Assembly: GCA_028023455.1 (NCBI GenBank)
Contig: JAQFVV010012477.1
Location: 1,485,501 to 1,549,500 of the forward strand
DNA: 64,000 nt
Origin: Epiperipatus broadwayi
Taxonomy: Eukaryota > Onychophora > Udeonychophora > Euonychophora > Peripatidae
Direction of reading: 5' to 3'
The translations under genes were made by a program, and so were the position numbers. The notes beneath the pieces were generated by a model, which worked only from the letters and a program-made list of their open reading frames with translations, ran no database searches and was not told the origin of the DNA. This document shows, piece by piece, positions 24,676-36,452 of this stretch (position 1 is its first letter; each line of letters starts with the position of its first letter).

Positions 24676-25260
24676 TCAAACTTCCCATAATTCTGTAATT
24701 TTAATGTTTGCTGCTTGCCTATTAATTATATCTTGCTTATATTTAAATATTAACATCGCCTCTTTAATTTTCCTTTTATTATTATTTCTTTCAATTTCCA
24801 ATATTTTTACATTGTTAAAATTAAAATCAAAACCATATATACATGATTTATTATGGTCATAAAAGACAGAAGCTGATAAATTATCATTATTTTTAAAATT
24901 TTGTTTTATATTGTGAATCCTTTTAAAAAATAATAAGTGCTCTTTTGTTCTTTTTTCCAATGTGCACCTCGACTCACCTATATATCCACTGCCACACCTA
25001 CATGTCCATTTGTAAATGATACAATTTTTATTTGTCAATAAAGTTTTATCTTTTGAATTGTTTATTAATTTATTTAATGAAAGTGGTGCATAAAATGCAA
25101 TATCGCATATTCATTTATAAATTTTTTTAATGACACTTGCCTGTTGATTCGAAATATATGGTATTGATATCCATAGTTTTTTATCAGAAGAATTAATACT
25201 ATTATTATTTTTATATTTAGAAGTAAAATTTTTAATAGTATAATGAACACAATCTTATTT
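24676..25260 (-). pseudogene. PLE GIY-YIG endonuclease (C-terminal part), truncated
   Basis: The 120-codon frame at 24676-25038 encodes CIIYKWTCRCGSGYIGES followed by RTKEHL. These are the paired GIY and YIG strands, cysteines and downstream Arg/His of the GIY-YIG nuclease used by Penelope-like elements to nick target DNA. A conserved SVFYDHNKSC and a C-terminal RQAANIKITEL follow. Upstream (25039-25260) the linker continues in frame, but a glycine codon has become TGA near 25110, so the protein is broken. The whole reverse transcriptase is missing. It is about 97% similar in peptide to the plus-strand copy, so the loss is recent relative to other elements here. Confidence 0.88.
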
Positions 25261-26113
25261 GTATCCAACATTTAAAACAGATGACAATTCAATGAGTGTT
25301 CAATTTTTAGATTTTAAGATTACTAGAAACAAGAATAAAATGGATTACTATATGACTCTCAAACCAATAGCAAAAAGAGGATATATTTCATATGAATCAA
25401 AAGTACCAATGTCACCTAAAATGGCAGGTTTGAAATCCTTTTTATTTAGAAATGATAACCTTTGTAAATATGCATCAGATAAAACTAAAAATATTGAAAT
25501 TTATTATAATGAATTGTTAAACGTTGGATACAAATATGATTGTGTTTATTATACTATTAAAAATTTTACTTCTAAATATAAAAATAATAATAGTGTTAAT
25601 TCTGATGATAAAAAACTGTGGATATCAATACCATATATTTCGAATCAACAGACAAGTTTCATTAAGAAAATTTATAAAGGAATATGCAATATTGCATTTT
25701 ATGCACCACCTACATTAAATAAATTAATAAACAATTCAAAAGATAAAACTTTATTGACAAATAAAAATTGTATCATTTACAAATGGACATGTAGGTGTGG
25801 CAGTGGATATATAGGTGAATCGAGGTGCACATTGGAAAAAAGAACAAAAGAGCACTTATTATTTAAAAGGGTTCAAAATACAAAACAAAATTTTAAAAAT
25901 AATGATAATTTATCAGCTTCTGTCTTTTATGACCATAATAAATCATGTATATATGGTTTTGATTTTAATTATAACAATGTAAAAATATTGGAAACTGAAA
26001 GAAATAATAATAAAAGGAAAATTAAAGAGGCAATGTTAATATTTAAATATAAGCAAGATTTAATTAATAGGCAAGCAGCAAACATTAAAATTACAGAATT
26101 ATGGGAAAGTTGA
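25259..26113 (+). pseudogene. PLE reverse transcriptase C-terminus plus GIY-YIG endonuclease, 5'-truncated
   Basis: An uninterrupted 284-codon frame. Residues 1-60 match the end of the RT domain (SMSVQFLDFKITRNKNKMDY), also seen in the longer copy at 27840. Residues 60-165 form the RT-endonuclease linker. Residues about 172-205 hold the GIY-YIG motif (IIYKWTCRCGSGYIGES and RTKEH). The tail holds SVFYDHNKSCIYGFDF and the acidic/Arg region KILETERNNNKRK expected of the nuclease C-terminus. The frame starts in sequence shared with the inverted fragment, so the apparent ATG is not the true start. The RT catalytic motifs are missing. No stops interrupt the rest, which suggests a young copy. Confidence 0.9.
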
Positions 26114-26290
26114 CATCATGGAATTATGGGAAAGCTGACATTTTACAAGTGATAGTTGACAAAGCTACAAGTTAGTTGAAAGCACTTCTAAGTCATGGTT
26201 ATACATATATTTTTTATAAACTTTAAATACTGTATTTTTAAATATTTATTTATAAATTTACGTATATTATTTTGAAGAAATACAGACATT
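25269..26290 (+). mobile_element. Penelope-like element fragment 2 (3' end, plus strand)
   Basis: It contains the frame at 25259-26113 and a 3' tail ending GAAATACAGACATTGATTTG and then AT-rich sequence. The same terminal run is found at 28840-28860, 41500-41530 and 54910-54945, so this defines the 3' end of the family. It forms a head-to-head inverted pair with fragment 1. Confidence 0.9.
26149..26196 (+). ncRNA. Hammerhead-like motif in PLE 3' tail (degenerate)
   Basis: GAUAG, UUGACAAA, CUA/UAG, GAAAGCACUU and CUAAGU occur in the order expected of a hammerhead. It corresponds to better-paired copies at 41369 and 54741. Core positions 3 and 8 read U and A. Stem II is only three pairs here, so activity is doubtful. 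Confidence 0.5.
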
Positions 26291-26559
26291 GATTTGTAAT
26301 ATTATTATAATATATATCAATGGAAATGGGGTCTAGAAATGATATGTGGATTATCAAAGAATGGCGGAAGGTTACTTACAAAATAATTGCTTTAAAATGT
26401 AGGTTGCAGTTTCTATATAACTGTAAAATGTTAAAAGTTTTCCAAATTGTTGTCAAATAAAATTTAATATGTCTTGTATGTTGTCATATAATACAATATG
26501 CTGTTTAAAAATGACTGTGCTACATAATATTATTTCTTCCTGTAAATATTTAATCTTTG

Positions 26560-28672
26560 ATAAAAGGCGTTATTCAAAAAGTTTGAATAATTTGATTGAT
26601 TTGAATAATCGAAATGACTGATACAATTTTAAGAATAGTTCTCAAATGTCTTTTGATCATTATGATAACAGACTATGTAAGAAATTTAATAAGAAAATTA
26701 ACTTTTTGTTTAAGAAAGAATTTAAAAATAAGCTTCAAGATAATAATTTTGTTAATTTGGCTGGTGTGGATCTCAATTTTAAAGAAAAATATATTTTAAA
26801 TCTAGGTGCAAAATATGTTGGTGACCAATGGAAAGATCGTGATTTGGAGTTGAGGGCTGCTGTTGAAAGTTCATTGAGAGTAATTAAGTGTGATTCAAAG
26901 GTTGAAAACGAATTAGTTAAAAATGTAAAAGAAAAAAATTTTGGATTTGCAGTAAATAATAATTGGAATGAACAAATTTCTAAATTTAGAAAATTTATAT
27001 CTGGAAATAATCTTGTATGTATAAAAGAGGATAAAGGTTTATGGATATGCTTGTTACAAAAATCGGATTATGAAAATAAAGTCATTAATCAAATGAGTAT
27101 TCTTAATTTTATAAAGGTTAGTAAGGTAAATTTTGAAAGTTTACGTGTTCAATTTGTTAATAACATTTTAAAAAAAGCCAAAAATAATGTAATTGATAAT
27201 AGTACTTATTATAGGATTTATCCCTCAGCTGCAGTATGTCCTAGAATATTTTCAAATATAAAATTGCATAAAGAAAAAGAACCATTATGATTAATGATTG
27301 ATTTTGGGAGGTGCATTTTATTATGAAACATGTAAATTGATTGAGAAAATGTTACAAGAAATTCTTGGTTTTGATATATATATACAATACATTCATTATT
27401 TGATTTCATTGGTAAAATTAAGTGTTGTTATTGATAATTATGATGTAATTTGTACCTTTGATGTCAGTGAAATATATGGATCAATTGACAGAATGACTTC
27501 TATTGAAATAATTAATAATGCATTAAAGTTAAAAAATGTTAATATTAAAATAATAAAATTTATTGTTGAAACATTAAACTTTATTGATAGAAACATTTAT
27601 GCAATTTTTAAGCAAGAATTTTATAAAATGAGTAATGGGCCTTCCTACAGTTGCCCAAATATGTAATTTTGTTATATCTACATATGAAGAAAATATTTTA
27701 AAAATGGAACATTATCAGAAAGATATTATTTTATACAATTGATATGTTGATGATGTTTTTGTATGTGGAAAGCCAAATGGTATTAATGATTTGTTTAGGG
27801 AATTAAATAATATAAAGGGCTTAAAGTGGATTAAAACAGATGAAAATTCAATGAGTGTTCAATTTTTAAATCTTAAGATTACTAGAAACAAGGATAAACT
27901 GGATTACTATATGACTCTTAAACCGATAGAAAAAAGAGGATATATTCCATATGAATCAAAAGTACCCAATGTCACATAAAATGGAAAGTTTGAAATCCTT
28001 TTTATTTAGAAATGATAACCTTTGTAAATATGCATCAGATAAACTAAAAATATTGAAATTTATTATAAGGAATTGTTAAACGTTGGATACAAATACGATT
28101 GTGTTTATTATACTATTAAAAATTTTACTTATAAATATAAAAAAAATAGTAGTGTTAATTCTTCTGATAAAAAACTGTGGATATCAATACCATATATTTC
28201 AAATCAACAGGTAAGTTTCATTACGAAAATTTATAAAGGAATAGGCAATATTGCATTTTATGCACCACCTACATTAAATAAATTAATAGACAATTCAAAA
28301 AATAAAACTTTATTGACAAATAAACATTGTATCATTTACAAATGGACATATAAGTGTGGCAGTGGATATATAGGTGAGTCAAGGTGCACATTGGAAAAAA
28401 GAACAAAAGAGCACTTATTATTATTTAAAAGGGTTCAAAACACAAAACAAAATTTTAAAAATAACAATAATTTATCAGCTTCTGTCTTTTAGGACCATAA
28501 TAAATCATGTATATATTGTTTTAATTTTAATTATAACAACATAAAAATATTGGAAACTGAAAGAAATAATAATAAAAGGAAAATTAAAGAGGTGATGTTA
28601 ATATTTAAATATAAGCAAGATTTAATTAATAGGCAAGCAGCAAATGTTAAAATTACAGAATTATGGGAAAGT
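26560..28672 (+). pseudogene. PLE polyprotein: reverse transcriptase and GIY-YIG endonuclease, broken
   Basis: The intact protein would reverse-transcribe element RNA and nick its target. The N-terminal part (214 codons, 26646-27290) includes LVCIKEDKGLWICLL and RIYPSAAVCPRIFSNIKLHK, typical of PLE RT fingers. RT motif A is TFDVSEIYGSID (27451-27489), motif B begins GLPTVA near 27640 and motif C is YVDDVFV at 27743. The endonuclease contains GSGYIGES near 28355. Damage: one stop near 26620, frameshifts near 27290, 27645 and 27965, a compensating one near 28045, a TGA directly before YVDD and a TAG in the endonuclease at about 28490. It cannot make an active protein. Confidence 0.9.
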
Positions 28673-28710
28673 TGACATTATGGAATTATGGAAAAGCTGA
28701 CATTTTAAAA

Positions 28711-28757
28711 GTGATAGTTGACAAAGCTACAAGTTAGTTGAAAGCGCTTCTAAGTGA
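28711..28757 (+). ncRNA. Hammerhead-like motif in PLE 3' tail (degenerate)
   Basis: Same layout as at 26149: UUGACAAA, short stem II, GAA, then AGCGCU, a perfect self-complementary stem III, then U and CUAAGU. Stem I and stem II are partly eroded. Confidence 0.5.
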
Positions 28758-28865
28758 CAGTTATACATATATTTTTTATAAACTTTAAATACTGTATTTT
28801 TAAATATTTATTTACAAATTTATGTATATTATTTTGAAGAAATACAGACATCGATTTGTAATATT

Positions 28866-31800
28866 ATATATATGTTTTTGTGCCACTCTTAGATAGTATA
28901 TAAGTTCTTAAAATCATTTGTTCTAAAACACAATTTAAAGCATTTCAGTTTACATAACGACTGCATTAAAATCCAGAGTATTTTATTTAAAATATTATGA
29001 ATGTTAATGAGAGGAACAATTCTATAAAATCCAGGGCAACAAATAAAGTACTAATACAATATGTAGCAATACAAAGTTTAGAGAACATTATTTTCTTTAT
29101 ATAATGCAGCAATAAAATATTTCAATGTAATAAAGAACATTTATGCTAATGTGTTTCACTTTGAAATAAATGCAGAATAAGAATTCATTTTTTCACATTG
29201 TCCTTTGTAAATAAAACACGTTTCCTTGGAATGTGTTAATCTTTCTTTTTAGAAATTATGAAAGTATATCAGTAACAAAGAAATTTATTTTAATTATAAG
29301 GCAAATATTTCATATATTCATAATGAGAATAGTTTATATCTATTTTTATTAGCTTATTTAAAGATATTTTTCAAGTCACCATAAAGTTCAAATTTTTCTT
29401 ACAGCCAAAAATTTAACAGATGAAGATAAATTTATGAATTAATATTATAACAGCAGAGCATGATAAAAACAATAACTTATTGCAGGATTAAGACGTAATA
29501 AATTATTCACAAGATTAAACCTAATTTTTGTGTCCAAAATATCAAAAATAATGTTATTTTAAATTCAAGCATAAGTATAACAATAGAGAGATAATTGATA
29601 CAACTCTTAATAATGAAATTTTTACATATGTACTTTTTCCAATGTCAGCAAATTAATGTTACAGTTTGATATTTCTTTCTTTCATTGAAGCACATTCATA
29701 AAGTTTATTCCTTGTGTATATTTAGCAGATCTATTGTAATGTGATGAATAGGCCAATTGCAAGAGGCCCTCAACAGAAAATTCTAGATTTTCATTATTTT
29801 AGAGAAATAAAGTAATTAATAAGTCAACAAGATAGTTTATTCAGCTAGTTAATTAAGTAATAATAAAGAATATGTAATATATTTCAACATGTAGTAATCT
29901 GTTTTTAAGGCAAATCATGTAACCTTAACAAAACTGATGCTCAATGGACTTGGAACATTATTAATTGATAATTCATGTGACCTTAATTAATTGTCAAGTC
30001 TAATATTTTAATAATATATTTTTTAAATTTCTAGATGTTGAGACATTATAATTAATAGGATAGTTAAATATCATTTATATTTAACAATAAATTAAAAATA
30101 TGTTAGCAATGATAAACCATTCAAATTATATGTCTTTTAAAGGAAGTTCTCAAAATTTAAAATATAATATTTTGAAGAATAATAAAATTTTAACAACAAT
30201 ATTACAGGTTTAGATAATATTAAATATTAGATCATTTAAACAAACAATGTTCAACATAATCAATTTCTTTTAAACTTTTCATTCAGACAAAATAATTAGT
30301 ACATGCATGGACATAACCTGCAAAATTGAAAATGTTAATTAGAAACGTTTAAATAAACTATAATTTATTATTTGTCTTATAAAATATTATTGAATTATTA
30401 TCAAACTATTGAAAATGTTTGTTTAATGTAATTTACTTATTTTATTTCTATAAAACTATATCTCACATGTAATTATATTTTAAACTAAGAGAAGACTATA
30501 CATTAATAGAAATGTTAAATCTGTAGATTTAAAATATATAAAATTATAATAATTAACTTAATTGATATTTAAAAATTAATTATTTTTATTTAGACTTATC
30601 TAAAAAAATAACTTACAATAACAGTTCTATAGCTAAATTTAACTTGTATCTAATATATAAATTGATTTATTGGAAGAAAACAATATCTATATATTTTTAT
30701 AAATATATACATATTATAATCACACACAGTTCTTATATATATATTGTAACGGTATGTTGCCTCTCAATGAGATAAGTTAAGGCAGTCGCATTTCACTGTA
30801 ATCAGATTTAAGTTCTTCATATAGGATGCCATGAATGATGTGATTTAATTTTAATATAAAACTATATCTGTTACAAATAAATAATTTATTATTTAATTAT
30901 TAATATAAATTATATCTAAACCACATCAAATCAATGTTCACTTTAACTGATTCAACCATTATGCTCAGATTTCAAACTCAGGGAAGTTTAACAATTGACT
31001 CTCTTCAGGGATTCCTATCAATATACTAGAGTAATAAAATCTCACTAACTCTTTAAAATGGGTTTTTTGAGGTTAATATAATAATCAATAAAGATTATAT
31101 ATTAAATGTTTGATTTTATCTTATAAAATCAAATAAATAAATAAAACAAATTAAAGACTTCATTTAGTTTAATATAAAACATAACAATTATTTATTTAAT
31201 AAATAAATAATCTAAACTTTATAATATATAAGAATTATTTATATATCTACTATTTTATATTTAAAATATAAATATATTCTATTTACCCATTGTAGATATA
31301 TTTTTAAATTTATAACACTACATGATTTAATATTTACGAAGATCGTCAATAAAGATTTTGTAACTTATATATATATATATATATATTAAGATTACTATAT
31401 TGAAACGATCATATAGTAATTAGACTATACAAATAATAATAATTTAATTATTTATATGTAATATATTCATTGTTAAAATGATTATATATAATTTATGATC
31501 AGTAATAAAAAAATATAAATATATTTTATACCAATGCTAATCATCTATCCAACTATAATAAAAAAAAGGTTATTAAACTATTTGAATTAGTACAAACAAA
31601 GTAGTGTCATGACATATAAAAAATATGTAAATTGAAGAATAATTTAATTTCTTACTTCTAAATTCACTCTATCCCTTAAATATATTTATATTCTTTTCCC
31701 ATGTTAATATTTCTTATCCGATATCTAAATTTTTATTAAATATAAAAAAAAATACTTAAATTATTGATCTCTTCTTATTCATTTCTTCAATGAAATGAAT

Positions 31801-32110
31801 TTGATAAAGAAAATGAGATTAATGTTCACCAACTGTAATTTTTAAGAATGGTAATTATAAAAGTTAATGAAATAGTCCTAGATATTCCTGGAATTCACGA
31901 ATTAAAATTCTTGGAAAATAAAATTCTTAATTCCTTGGTTATTATGCTTTGAAAAAGATAATATGAGATCTCAAGTTGATGTTTAGTTTTCTCCTTGCAT
32001 ATAGACAGCATTTTCTTTTATACACAGTTTTTTTATTAGTAATTATAATTCCATTTCGAAGATATAGCTTATATATAATTTTAAAGGCATTTATTTATAT
32101 ATAATGGGGA
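28866..32110. other. AT-rich intergenic sequence, nothing firmly identified
   Basis: No coding, RNA or repeat homology was recognised on either strand. A less AT-biased patch starting TGTAACGGTATGTTGCC lies at 30749-30860. It could be the end of an old LTR element, but no second copy was found in the window. Confidence 0.4.
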
Positions 32111-32350
32111 ATTCTTAAAATTCAAGATCATTCATTTTCTGCTACCACAAGCAGAGAGAACATACAGACATAAACGAGTCTATATCCGTACTTGACCGAA
32201 CCTGTAACTATACGGGTATAGCCCCAGGTTAATTTTCCTGGTCAACCGTCTCTCGACTGCTGTAAGATTTAACAGAGTTACAGTGCTTGGATATTTATAA
32301 ATTTTAATGGGATCAAAATACTGCACCACTAGCTTCAAGTGTTAATTCAG
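32111..32350. other. GC-richer patch of unknown identity
   Basis: This block stands out from its surroundings by composition and by CG dinucleotides (ACGGGTATAGCCCCAGG, CAACCGTCTCTCGAC). A plus-strand GCT/GTAAGA is a splice-donor-like site at about 32261. No protein frame of note was found. It may be part of an exon, a promoter or a transposon terminus. Confidence 0.3.
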
Positions 32351-32699
32351 CACTCAAAATGAGTAATAATTATTTTCCTAAACCCTAAGATTATATTATT
32401 TTTTGGAGTGGCGAAGAACGAGATGACACAGATCTTAATCAATAATAAATATATTTAATAGAATAAATTAACAATAAAAGAAATACTTTAAATCATTAAC
32501 ACTCAATAAAAAAAAACAGATTATTTGCTATAATGCTACGAGTAAAAATAAAATAAAAAGATCCTATAAATGATTGTACATTTATAAATCGTCATAAAAA
32601 AGTTAAAGAATGTCTTTATCATTCAAAGTAAGAATTTGGCCATTGTCTCAATAAAGGTATGTGCACATAGAAATATAAAATGTAGTATACATATTTACC

Positions 32700-33090
32700 T
32701 AGGTTTTTAAGTCTCTGAATTAATTTGAAGTCTTGCTAAGCCATGTGGAATTTCTCCACTTCTTTAGTAGGGACAGTCACTCCTAAGTTAGATTTTGGTT
32801 GTGGGAACTCCTCCACATTTAAAGCACCAAGGACCAGGCAAAACAAACTCTCCAGCAGGCACTACATCAGCCATTGTTACATCTAGACAAGAACCATTAG
32901 AGCACAGTGAGTCTGGATTGGCAAGCGATCACGACGGCCCTTAGCCAGCCATTCTTGATGAGGCACCAAAGTTAGAAATCATATCTTGTTAACTATGGCT
33001 GCTTATTATCGGAGCAGTGTTTCCACCAACCTCTCGACAAGAAGTCTCCAACTCTAATCACCAAACTGAAACTTTTTTAATTAAAAAATT
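32700..33090 (-). other. Candidate host exon or 5' exon on minus strand
   Basis: A block clearly richer in G+C than its flanks. On the minus strand it ends CCTAG/GTAAATATG at about 32699, a fair splice donor. It contains ACAATGGC, a good initiation context, starting a 28-codon frame (MADVVPAGEFVLPGPWCFKC...) that ends in TAA before the donor. It could be a 5' untranslated exon with a short upstream frame, a non-coding transcript or an unidentified element. I do not recognise the sequence. Confidence 0.3.
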
Positions 33091-36000
33091 CCACAGTCCT
33101 TTGTCCTTTCGATCCTTTGTTTTCGCTTTTATTCCCACCTTTCTTTCTTAATGTGCCTTCAACCATTTATATAGATTTGTTTTTACATATTTTCGTAGCA
33201 CTATTGCATTTATTTCTTTTTTTAATTACACAGATTTTTAATAAAAAGTTTTTTATATTTTTGACATTACTGACAAGCATAAATTATTGCTGTCTTTATC
33301 ATACTTCATACACGCATTTCGTTTTATCGTCAAATGTGTACTTTTATGACCCAGATCCTTATCTTTTGGCCATGTTTTAAATTTCTATTTTTGCTCTGTT
33401 TAAGGTTTTCAAACTTTATTTTTCTTATGCATCATATTTTAGTTTGTCTTTCATTTATATTTCTTTACTACTATTTTCTAATGTATAATTTCAATATTTC
33501 TAACTTTACTTATTTTCATTTCACAAAATCTTAACTTTGGAGGGTAAAAGATAAGAATCTTTTCAATTCTAATTCCCTCTCTTTTCTTAATTAAAACATT
33601 TCGTTGTTTATAATTTTTTTAACTGACTTTTTAGTATTCCACACACAATATTTAATATTCTTTAAATGTTAAATATCTATATGTGTGACCGCAGTATGTG
33701 CGATCATCACAATATATATATATATATTTGATTAGACAAGCATATTTTATATATCCTACAATAAAATTGGGGTTCTATTCATTTTACATTTTTTTTATAA
33801 TGTAAAGTTCATTAATTTAGTTTACTTGAAGTTTTTGTAAAATATTTTTTACAAAAAAACAACTTTTATATTTAGAACTCCATCTAGAATGATCTTTAGA
33901 ATACAAAAATATATTCAAATCAAGTAATTTAGAAATTACTTTTCTTTAAGAAATATTAGAAATTTCTTCTAATCAGATTTCTTATTATATTGTTCAAAAA
34001 TATGGATTTTATCCTATATACTCTTCTTTAAATCAAACACATTGTAAGTCCTTGTGTGGATATTGCTGAAAAGATAGAATCATCTCTTTTTATAAAATTA
34101 TTTAATTTTTCCTATTTATAGTTGCATGAGCTTGCTAAAGCATATCATGTTATACATTGTGATATTACAATTGAATATTAAATCATTGAGTTAATTTCAT
34201 TTCCTTTAATTCATTGATAAATTGCATTTGAACTTAAAGGTTATCATGTTGTCAATTGTCTTTATTAATGAATTAATATTTCAATAATGGTTTTTCATTT
34301 TATAGAATGAAAAATACTAATTTACTTTATATTATATTTATTTTCATAAATATAATAGAAATGAAAATATAATGTATACATATATTGATTATATGTATGT
34401 GTAAGTAATGTATACTCATAAAAAATATTCTAAGATATATTCACAATGATAATGAAGCAACATTGTCTCATAAATAGCAATATTTCCTTGTTGAATGAGC
34501 CAAAATGTAAAGGAAAACTAATAAAACTAGCAAGATGTAAACATAAAAACAGTGATTTTCACTGAATTGCTTGCAATTTTGGTTAATTATGAATACAACA
34601 AAAAATATAACTGAGCAGGCCTAGCTCGCATGCAAGTGCTTTATAGATTTGGGCAACCACATATAATAAATAAAGTTGTGAACCAAGTGATTTCCTTCAC
34701 TTATGCACTAAATATTTGGGCATTCTAAAATATATTACATAAATGTTATTTTTAAGCAAGTAAAATACATAACTAAAAATAGATCAATATGTTGATTCAT
34801 AAATGGCTTTATGGCAATTTAAATTTATATTTACAATGAAGTCATGAATTTTTAAGGCACCAATAGTCCAGTGAATCATCTTGCTTGGCAAAAATTTAAT
34901 TCCACTGAATGCTGAATTTCTTGATGAGAAAGTATAGTAATGGGGTGTAGATGTTAATTGATCACTTTAAATTACTTTTTTACAATGTGAATGAATGACG
35001 CTTGTGAAATTTCCAGAATTTACATACGTCATTCTTATTAAATTAAACATATGTGAACAAGACATGTATTTTATATAGCGCGATGTTTTGTAATATATAA
35101 ATTGTCACTATAAAGATTTAAATACACTCATATATATATGTGTGTGTGTTCAATGTAATAGACGTTTTCAACTAAGAAATAAAGTTCTTTTCATTCAATT
35201 TTATAAGAAAAATTATATCTTTTGTTCAAGTGCTTTTTTTGTTATTATTTTGCTTTGATGATAAACCAACAGATAATCTTTCATTAAGGATGAAGAAATA
35301 CAAATATGAGCACTTATGATCAAATTCCTTGAAAAATATTCACAATTAAATTTAACAAATTTAAAAATTAATGGAAAAAACACGACAGATTATTGGAATA
35401 GCATACAGTTTTTTCTATAATATATTCTAATAACAGTGCATTTCAAAGGAGTAATGGGCAAAATATATTAATTATCTTTTTTAAATAAAGTTTCATATCA
35501 TAAGTTGACATTTTAGCAATATTAATTATGATGATACAAGCTTAAAATACTTTTTTTCTAAATATAAGGCAATATATTTTACGTAATAAACAATTTGTAA
35601 AAACTATTCAAATAGATAAATAAATGAACTTGAAATGAACAGCTAACTTAATCTCAAATTAGCTTATGTGCTTTAATATGAAAATATTTGAATAAAATCT
35701 TTCCATTAAGTTATTTAATAAGTTGATTTCTATGACTTGATCTTTTATTATAGTTTTATAATATATGTTCAAATAATTGACACTTCTTCTACTTTTGATA
35801 AATTAAATACTTTGATAATAGTTGATTATTTTTATAATTTAATTTAGTATAAATATATTAATTTGTTTAGCAATTTAAATTAGTATTAATAACTAATTAA
35901 AAGAATAGATAAATTATCAAAGATAATTATGGTAGCAAAAGGTTTAACTAATGCTTGAATATAAGAATGAAATAACTTACTTTTCCTTTTGTGCACTGTT

Positions 36001-36250
36001 TTTGTCACTTTTTTAAAACTTACTAGGTTTTTTAAATATCTTTATAAGATCTATTGTTTGACAAGCCAGCTGAAGCATACACTTTAGGAGTAATACTGTG
36101 ATGGATAACTTGTTGACTCTTATTCAGATATAGGAATGATAATGAATTAAACAAATTTTTTTAAATTGATTTTTTTTCAAATAATAAACATTAAATACAT
36201 ACAGTCAATTTAAGTCAAAACTAAAATTAAATTAAAATTAAATAATAAAA
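33091..36250. other. AT-rich intergenic sequence, nothing identified
   Basis: Frames at 33117-33534 are rich in Phe, Leu and Tyr from T-runs and look fortuitous. There is an AT tract at 33714-33729 and a TG tract near 35140. Nothing else was recognised. Confidence 0.45.
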
Positions 36251-36452
36251 TTAGTTATGATACTTTTTATAATAATATATGTGTGTCTCTTTTATACAAC
36301 CATAAGCCTCAAGATTTTTCACTGCATTTTTCAAATCCAAATCAATTTCATCCCAGTATTTTTTCATAATATGGGAATTACTAATATATTTTTTAATTGA
36401 TCTGACTTTCAATTTCATCAATCCAGATGATTTAACCATGTGACTGTTTAGG
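36251..36452 (-). CDS. Candidate terminal exon, H1-like winged-helix fragment
   Basis: On the minus strand a TTTGCAG acceptor ends at 36453. It is followed by about 66 codons ending in TAA at 36251. The peptide includes MKLKVRSIKKYI, then YWDEIDLDLKNAVKNLEAYG and CIKETHIYYY. The spacing of IKKYI, LKNAVKNL and a turn with G before a beta-like end resembles a linker-histone-type winged helix (consensus ..I.KYI...LK.AL...G...). Charged and hydrophobic residues are spaced as in a folded helix, unlike the Phe/Tyr/Ile-rich noise frames elsewhere. The polypyrimidine tract is weak and no upstream exon was found, so the gene is unknown. It could also be a transposon relic. Confidence 0.35.

Larger units (their letters stand above)
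24519..25268 (-). mobile_element. Penelope-like element fragment 1 (3' end, minus strand)
   Basis: This is the 3' part of a PLE: the linker after the reverse transcriptase, the GIY-YIG endonuclease and the 3' tail with a hammerhead-like motif. It is a reverse-complement near-copy of 25524-26270 and meets that copy head to head at about 25268. The junction has six bases of microhomology (around TTTAA). Its outer end touches the retrozyme array. Confidence 0.9.
26560..28865 (+). mobile_element. Penelope-like element copy 3 (near full-length coding region, decayed)
   Basis: This is the longest PLE copy: N-terminal region, all main reverse transcriptase motifs, linker, GIY-YIG endonuclease and 3' tail. 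The tail (28674-28863) is almost the same as that of fragment 2. A stretch of about 270 bases (26291-26559) separates it from fragment 2. That stretch shows no recognised feature and may contain the element's 5' untranslated part. Confidence 0.9.
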
